In this document: piece by piece, positions 57,982 to 64,000 of the stretch
Layout: each line of letters opens with the position of its first letter
Numbering within the stretch: position 1 is the stretch's first letter
Assembly: GCA_947174665.1 (NCBI GenBank)
Contig: CAMWJV010000003.1
Coordinates: forward strand, 1 to 64,000
DNA from: an uncultured Lachnospiraceae bacterium
GTDB taxonomy: Bacteria; Bacillota; Clostridia; Lachnospirales; Lachnospiraceae
Direction: 5' to 3'
DNA length: 64,000 nucleotides
The notes under the pieces: generated by a model
What the model was told of the DNA's origin: nothing
Seen by the model: the letters and a program-made list of their open reading frames with translations, nothing else
Databases searched by the model: none
Translations under genes and position numbers: made by a program

Positions 57982-58549
57982 CATATGACAGACAGGGCAG
58001 TATAGTAGAAGAAAAGAACCCTACGGGTATCCGACTGTTTTCATATAACAGTCGCCACCAGCAGACGAAGGTGGAGACTGAGGACGGTAATGTGCAGGAA
58101 AACCGTTATGACGTAGAAAATTTGCGCGTTGAACTGCTGGAGAATGGCAGGCGTACCAGTTTTGTATATCACAATGGTGAGCTTTTGCATGAAAAAGGGA
58201 GGGAAGAAAAGCAGACTAGCTATCATTTGGGTGCAGGGATTGACGCATTCCAAAGAGGGCAGAAACTTTACTACTACCAGCAGGATGAGCAGTTAAGTAC
58301 GGCATTTATTACTGATGGACGAGGAGAAGTCCAGAACAGTTACCTGTATGATGCTTTTGGTATTGAAGTTGAGACAAAGGAACAATTCTCGAACCGTATC
58401 CGTTATACAGGGCAGCAATATGATGAGTTCACAGAGCAGTATTATTTAAGGGCGAGATACTATAATCCTGTGCTTGGAAGGTTTTTGCAGGAAGATGTGT
58501 ACCAAGGTGATGGGTTGAATTTATATGCATACTGTGGGAATAATCCTGT
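57982..58549 (+). repeat. Rhs core 3' segment, copy 2 (568 bp)
   Basis: See copy 1 at 56105-56672. Confidence 0.95.
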
Positions 58550-59147
58550 AACATATTTTGACCCGAGTGGATACAACGGTGATTCAACATGTCCGCCTGA
58601 ATCAAACATTGCTGATGATAATGAAAAAGATAAGTATCCAGAAAGAACACCAGAGGCACAAGAAGAGGCGCAAAGAGTGGTTGACGTTGGAAATGCAATA
58701 AAAGCATTTGACGAATCTCAGAACCCCGACCAGCATCCAACAACAATGGTCTTTGTTCATGAAGATGGTACCGTTTCAGTAGGTATAAGTGGATCTCCCA
58801 CTGGAAGCAAAGGGCTATCTGAGTATTCTCAAACACTACAAGATGCATTAAATGAGAGTGCAGGATATGATAAGTATAATGTTTCTCCAACAGTTGATGA
58901 TGCTCTATTTGGAAAGCTTAATTACGAAAGTGGAGGAGCTCCTGTTGGAGTTTGTGCAGAGCCGAAAGCAGCCACGGCAGCACATTATAATGATAGTCCA
59001 ATAACGGGAATGGACGTAAGGTATTATAGTAATGAAGGGAACCCGTATCCATTGCCGAATGCAACTTCGCCTAATCAAATGGCATCTTGTCCTACATGTG
59101 AACGTAATGAAGGAGTGTATATGAATTATGCAAATGGCAAACAATAG
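57982..59147 (+). CDS. Orphan Rhs C-terminal cassette with YwqJ-like deaminase tip (possibly silent)
   Basis: ORF-track start is GTG 58071; homology extends upstream in frame to 57982 without an obvious ATG/RBS. Tip GVCAEPKAATAAH...CPTCERNEGVYM: C-A-E and CxxC deaminase motifs. Confidence 0.75.
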
Positions 59148-59916
59148 AATTATGGCAATACAGGAAGATAGTAAACCAGTTATGCAAAGATTAAGAGCCT
59201 ATATTGAACCAGTAGATCACACTTGGTTTGACAATTTGCGACCGGCAAAAGAGGGGCAGATTGCAGAATTAAAAAGACAATTAGATTTAGATAATTTAGG
59301 CTTGCATTTGCCAGAAATTTTTGTTGATTTTTTACAAGAAGCAGGAGAAGGTGCAGGAGGATTATTTTATGATTTTTTGCATACAGAAATCTCATTATCG
59401 TATTTGCTTTCGCGAAATACCCGTATATATTTAAATGAAGCGGATGGAATGAGGCCATTTTGTTTTGATTTTTTGAAAGATAGCATGGGGATTTTTTATT
59501 CTCTAAATCTTAATAAAAATAATCAAAAAATTTACATGGAAGAAACATATGAAATTAGTGAAAATTTTGAAAAACTACTTTTTCAATGTGCAGTGCATAG
59601 ATATGAAAAAGAGTATTATCTGCATAAGGCTTTTTTTTCGGCTAATAATAGCAGCTTTCATGATTCTGAAATAAGGAGAAAAGGGATAGATTTATTTGAT
59701 TATTTATACCAAGTGATAGAACATTATCATTTAGAAAGGGCATGGTTTAGTGATGCTTTTAACTTCTTTGCATACAATGCTGAAATGTCGCTAATCATTA
59801 ATCGAAGCGGTGCAGGATTTTATGGATATATTTATTCTGATGATATAAATTTGTTACATAAAATACAAAAAAAGTGGTTAGTTGAAACAGGAGCGAGAAT
59901 ACGAGAGGTAAACTAA
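59128..59916 (+). CDS. SMI1/KNR4 (SUKH)-like immunity protein
   Basis: QIAELKRQLDLDNLGLHLPEIFVDFLQEAGEGAGGLFYDFLHTEISLSYLLSRNTRIYL; adjacent to and overlapping the toxin cassette. Confidence 0.65.
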   Translation: MQMANNRIMAIQEDSKPVMQRLRAYIEPVDHTWFDNLRPAKEGQIAELKRQLDLDNLGLHLPEIFVDFLQEAGEGAGGLFYDFLHTEISLSYLLSRNTRIYLNEADGMRPFCFDFLKDSMGIFYSLNLNKNNQKIYMEETYEISENFEKLLFQCAVHRYEKEYYLHKAFFSANNSSFHDSEIRRKGIDLFDYLYQVIEHYHLERAWFSDAFNFFAYNAEMSLIINRSGAGFYGYIYSDDINLLHKIQKKWLVETGARIREVN

Positions 59917-60478
59917 TTCATGGAGGATATGGCTGAATAGATACTTATATATTACTGGATGAAATTGGATACGAAAAGCTTCTGCGGTCGGTATATGGAA
60001 CATAACAATTTGAGAAAAGTTATGCTGTAGCTTGCAGAAGATATTCCATAAATGTCTGATTCAAACAAAACAGGAAACAAAAATATATAAATCATATCCA
60101 AAGTAGAATAAAACTTTTTCGGACAACATATCTTGAACGGAGAAGTTTTATTTTGTACATATCGAAAATATTGCCAAAATAGACGCAAAAGTTTTTGTCG
60201 CTAAATTTTTAAAAGATTTGACACGAATACGGATAACAAGATTGATGCCTGCTGGGTTTCTTCTAGCTTGGTTACAATGCATCTCGTGCAATAGTAGTGT
60301 AAGTGTCAAAGAATTTGTGTAGTAGCACATTAATTATAGAGAGGGTAAAAAATTACTCAAAAATATAACAAAATTATACGATTACTAAAAATAATATTAT
60401 ACAAAAAACGCCAAATAAAGGTTATAATTATAATAAACAGGAGAATATGGACAGCAGATAAAGCAGGGGAAGAAACGG

Positions 60479-61216
60479 ATGGAGAAAAGGAAATGCAGGG
60501 TCGGCATATGCGATGATAAGGCGGAAGATATTGAACGGATTAAAAACGCACTGCAAAAAAGTCTAAAAGAGATAGGACAGCCGATCAGTCTGCTTTGCTG
60601 GACTTGTTTGAGTGGGGAGGAGTTATATAAGGCTGCCTGCAAGGAGAATTTCGATTTACTTTTGCTTGATATAGAGATGCCCGGAATGGACGGATTTAAA
60701 CTGGCGGAAAAGCTCTGCAGGGATTGTCCCGCGACTTATCTCGTGTTTGTATCTATACATGAAAGCTTTGTGTTTGATGCACCCGAATACGATTCCTTAT
60801 GGTTTGTGCGCAAAGGAAATCTGGAAAGGGACATGTCCCGCGCGCTGAGGAAATATCTGCGGGTTACATCCTTTATGGGAGTACGCTATCGGTTGAAAGA
60901 GGGGTTCAGCTTCAGGGAACTTCTCATTAATGATATTTTGTATATTGAAGGCAGCGGTCACAGTCTGTCGATAAGGAAGACAGACGGGAGTTTGCTGAAG
61001 AAATACGGCAGCCTGAAATCTATGGAGGAGGAATTGGCTGGCTGTCATTTTTTGCGTATCCATAAAAACTACCTGGTTAATCAGGAATACATAAAGGAAG
61101 TGGGTAATCGAGAAGTATACCTGGTGGACGGGAACTTTCTTGAAATGGGCAGGGACAGGAAAAAGGAAATCCGTGAGGCGATGCTGAGGTACACCAGAGA
61201 AAGGCGCAGGCCATAG
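60479..61216 (+). CDS. LytTR response regulator (AgrA/VirR type)
   Basis: CRVGICDDKAEDIERIKNAL, LLLLDIEMPGMDGFKLAEKL; LytTR INDILYIEGSGHSLSIRKTDGS...HFLRIHKNYLVNQEYI. Confidence 0.92.
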   Translation: MEKRKCRVGICDDKAEDIERIKNALQKSLKEIGQPISLLCWTCLSGEELYKAACKENFDLLLLDIEMPGMDGFKLAEKLCRDCPATYLVFVSIHESFVFDAPEYDSLWFVRKGNLERDMSRALRKYLRVTSFMGVRYRLKEGFSFRELLINDILYIEGSGHSLSIRKTDGSLLKKYGSLKSMEEELAGCHFLRIHKNYLVNQEYIKEVGNREVYLVDGNFLEMGRDRKKEIREAMLRYTRERRRP

Positions 61217-61230
61217 AAAATGGGGGTGTT

Positions 61231-61998
61231 ATGGGAGTCAGAAAATATATAACCGGCGCTATATTGGCGGCCATAGCAGTGGGAATCCTGACTCAGCTGT
61301 ATCACCACCTGGGCAAGCATCAGAAAGAGAAGATAGAAGAACTGTACCGGCGGGAGCGGAAGGAGTGGAGAGAAAGGCTCGCGGAACTATACCGGATGGG
61401 CAGAGAGATTAATCATTGGCGCCATGATATGCAGGGGAAGCTGGAAATCCTGTACCGTATGCAGAAGAACGGGAAGTATGCGGAGGTGGAGTCTTACATA
61501 GAAAAGCTGTGCGGCGAATTACGGGATTATCCTGAGCTGCCGCAGCCCACAGGAAATGAAGGGCTGGATGCGGCGCTGATAAAAGCGATTTCCAAATGCA
61601 GGGAGCGGGGCGTTCATTTCAGTTATGTTGTACTGGGGAAACCGGAGCAGATTGACAGTATTGTGCTGGGGAATCTTATGAATAATTTGCTTTGCAATGG
61701 GATGGAAGCATGTCAGAATCTGAGCGGCACAAGGGAAATGGAGCTGGTAGTACACAGTCAGGCCAAGGGGGTGGAGATTTATCTGGAGAACAGTATCGGC
61801 GAATCTGTACTGGAGAATAATCCGAAGTTTGTCAGTCATAAACGGGAGAAAGAAAAGCATGGCTTTGGGATGGAGAGCATTTTCCGTATAATAAAGCAAT
61901 ATGAGGGGACGTATGAGAGCAGGGAAGAAGCTAAGGGAGAAGAAAACAGGTTCTGCCAGTATATTTATTTGAAATATGTAGTTCAATCGGGTTCATGA
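61231..61998 (+). CDS. GHKL-type sensor histidine kinase (AgrC-like, single N-terminal TM)
   Basis: TM GAILAAIAVGILTQLY; INHWRHDMQGKLEIL; LGNLMNNLLCNGMEAC; GFGMESIFRIIKQYEGT. Confidence 0.88.
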   Translation: MGVRKYITGAILAAIAVGILTQLYHHLGKHQKEKIEELYRRERKEWRERLAELYRMGREINHWRHDMQGKLEILYRMQKNGKYAEVESYIEKLCGELRDYPELPQPTGNEGLDAALIKAISKCRERGVHFSYVVLGKPEQIDSIVLGNLMNNLLCNGMEACQNLSGTREMELVVHSQAKGVEIYLENSIGESVLENNPKFVSHKREKEKHGFGMESIFRIIKQYEGTYESREEAKGEENRFCQYIYLKYVVQSGS

Positions 61999-62275
61999 TG
62001 ACCGCAGATATATCATTCAAGGGCTGCTGCAGGAGTACGATATTGAAATAGCTGAAGATATCCGGAAAGCGCTCAAAGATCTTTTAGGCAATACATGCCA
62101 AATCCCAACGCTCCGATAATGACGATTACCGTAACGGCTATAAAAACAAGCAGGTAAACAGCAGTTACGGAAGCATGGAGATCGAAGTCCCTCAGGACCG
62201 TAAATCTACTTTTGAGCCACAGGTGGTGAAAAAGCGGCAGAAAGATATTTCCGATATCGACCAGACAGGCGGAAA
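61997..62275 (+). pseudogene. IS256-family transposase N-terminal remnant
   Basis: DDRRYIIQGLLQEYDIEIAEDIRKALKDLLG...(frameshift)...DDYRNGYKNKQVNSSYGSMEIEVPQDRKSTFEPQVVKKRQKDISDIDQ. Confidence 0.85.
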
Positions 62276-62423
62276 CTTTCGTCTGCTCTTGACATGTACC
62301 AGCATGTGCTGTTATAAATAAAGCAAGGGCCGGAAGCTCATCTAAGAGCCTTCAGCCCAATCATTATCATAGAAGATCAGTATTTACAGACTTTATTTCA
62401 CACACCCGTTTGACGGAGGATTT

Positions 62424-63341
62424 TCATTCGGCAATCTTTATCTGGAGACGGTCAATACTTGTACCAAAACTACCTGCATAACCATCTTGTCCTTTTGTTG
62501 TTTCATTGTCATTTTGAAAATCATAGTAGTTGCTTTTAACGGGACTTACACGATAATGTGCTTTATATTTACCATTGTAAACAATTTGAATTGCATCAAT
62601 TTCTTTTTTGGTCCCTGCGTAACCGTTATTATCATCATTTAAATTATATCCTGTAACCCATGGCAACCATTTGCCACCTTTTATATGAACACGATATTTA
62701 CAAGTTCCTTTGCTAAACTTTATAGCAACATCTGTAATTGGTTTACCTACAACACCTGCATAACCTTCAAGATTCTTTACGGCAGGATACCATTTGCCTC
62801 CTGCTCGTACACAATAAAAAGCATCCGGATACTCGTGAGTAGGTTCATTTGTTTTCATACACCAATTGGGACGGAAATAACCATTAATTAACCCTGAACA
62901 TAGTTCATATCTATTTTTACCTACTTTAGATTTATCATTATCATCACTTTTTATGCCACCTTCAATGGTATAAACATATTTGGTGCCAACCTTATATACA
63001 ATACCAACGTGGTCACTATAATATTTATCTTGGTTAAGATATCTGCCTTTACCATTCCAGGTGAAAAAAATGATATCACCTACCTGTGGTTTTGTAGTAT
63101 GACCTTCATGCCATATTCCGCAACCAGCCTTAACACCTGATCGTGCAATGTCACCAACATTATCACTTTTTTGTACCAGTGTTCCTAATATTCCTGTAAC
63201 ATTTGCTACATATGAAACAAATATTGCAGACCAAGGGATACCTTTTTTATCGGAACCATAAAACCATTTTCGAAAATTACTTGGCTCTTGGCATAAATAT
63301 TTACTTGCATTATTTGCAAATTTTTCATTTAACGTTAACAT
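62424..63341 (-). CDS. CHAP-domain peptidoglycan hydrolase/endolysin-like with C-terminal repeat domain
   Basis: Start MLTLNEKFANNASKYL after gggag RBS; GIPWSAIFVSYVA, KPQVGDIIFFTW, YSDHVGIVYKVG...YVYTIEGG; tandem GYAG-containing repeats. Confidence 0.75.
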   Translation of the reverse strand: MLTLNEKFANNASKYLCQEPSNFRKWFYGSDKKGIPWSAIFVSYVANVTGILGTLVQKSDNVGDIARSGVKAGCGIWHEGHTTKPQVGDIIFFTWNGKGRYLNQDKYYSDHVGIVYKVGTKYVYTIEGGIKSDDNDKSKVGKNRYELCSGLINGYFRPNWCMKTNEPTHEYPDAFYCVRAGGKWYPAVKNLEGYAGVVGKPITDVAIKFSKGTCKYRVHIKGGKWLPWVTGYNLNDDNNGYAGTKKEIDAIQIVYNGKYKAHYRVSPVKSNYYDFQNDNETTKGQDGYAGSFGTSIDRLQIKIAE

Positions 63342-63384
63342 TGTGAAATTCTCCCTTCGTGTTATAATACAATAATATACGATT

Positions 63385-63413
63385 ATTATATATAACACAT
63401 AAAAATTTGTCAA
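63385..63413 (-). promoter_or_regulatory. Sigma-A-type promoter for the CHAP hydrolase gene
   Basis: Minus strand TTGACA-17 bp-TATAAT (63413-63408 and 63390-63385); adjacent palindrome gttatatataac. Confidence 0.75.
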
Positions 63414-63975
63414 GTTATATATAACTAGAGCTTCCGTACTTTTATCCACAGTACTCTGTTTTTAACCAGGTCCATATAAACAACTTTCCAAACCTGAAAG
63501 AAAATTTACGGCTGACATGACTTATGGCATGCTCGCCTCCAACAGCTGCCTTCTCACCATGATGCTGGCAACCAATAAAGAGATCAGTTCCAAAGAGGAT
63601 GTTGTAAAAGTTGCAGCAGTTTACTTTTCCGGATGGCGTATTGAGGAATAGTCACATGCTCAGGCGGAAGCAGGAACCCTGTGTAATCAGGTCTGCTGCG
63701 CACTGTATTGTCTTGTGGCAAGAGCCCTGTCGGAAGGCTCACAGGCTCATGATGCAATAGAAGAAGGTATATCTGTTCTTCGGCAGATTTATCGGGATAT
63801 GCCGGAATATGAACAGGAACTCAATGACGTAGAAGCCATTGATAACATTTTCCGGCATATTTCGTGACATATGGGAAACAATTAATAATATTTTGCCGAA
63901 ATATATATGGATTAAAACGGATGGATCCAAATATTAAAATCAATGCGCGCCGGAGGTGGGCATAGGGGTATAAAT

Positions 63976-64000
63976 ATGCAGGTTGCCATATGTGATGACG
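63976..64000 (+). CDS. Start of another response regulator, truncated by window end
   Basis: MQVAICDD... matches the N-terminus of AgrA/LytTR-type regulators. Confidence 0.5.

Noticed and set aside
59930-60470. AT-rich intergenic DNA with short ORFs
   Set aside because: No convincing RBS, motif or paired structure; likely regulatory or decayed sequence.
63450-63870. Fragments resembling a transposase (DVVKVAAVYFSGWRIEE) and a second helical reading frame
   Set aside because: Interrupted by stops and too short to assign a family by eye; probably mobile-element debris.
1-64000. tRNA or rRNA genes
   Set aside because: No cloverleaf-like or conserved rRNA sequence noticed on either strand; a tRNAscan/Infernal run would be decisive.

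Overview
The sequence reads as a chromosomal window from a low/medium-GC gut-type Firmicute, probably Clostridia/Lachnospiraceae; this is inferred from gene content and RBS style and was not tested. Left third (1-28 kb): a DUF2185-type fragment, ptb-buk, and a pectin/galacturonate locus (uxaC, LacI regulator, uxaB, uxaA, a LacI-sensor/GGDEF protein, GH28, TIM-barrel epimerase), a decayed Phd/RelE toxin-antitoxin pair, a NERD-domain protein, a T-box-controlled thrS lacking a TGS domain, a HerA-like ATPase, GH78 rhamnosidase, argS with a structured leader, and two sigma-factor genes, one with a truncated partner. Centre (29.2-57.2 kb): a co-directional ~28-kb cluster that I interpret as a contractile injection system of T6SS/eCIS ancestry in a Gram-positive background. 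It has a sheath-like protein, two tandem Hcp-like tube proteins, three VgrG/gpD-like hub proteins (one fused to a 2452-aa Rhs effector with an EndoU-like tip), a DUF4280 PAAR-like tip, a pentapeptide-repeat protein and several proteins of unknown function. These are combined with a transmembrane vWA protein, two FHA proteins, two PP2C-like proteins, a DnaJ protein and an Hsp70/actin-fold ATPase. No ClpV, TssJLM, tape measure, capsid or terminase gene was recognised in the window. Right end: MafI-like immunity, an orphan Rhs C-terminal cassette (YwqJ-like deaminase) with a SUKH-like immunity gene, a LytTR/GHKL two-component system, an IS256 remnant, a CHAP hydrolase and the start of another response regulator. 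All homology calls come from reading motifs by eye; no searches were run.
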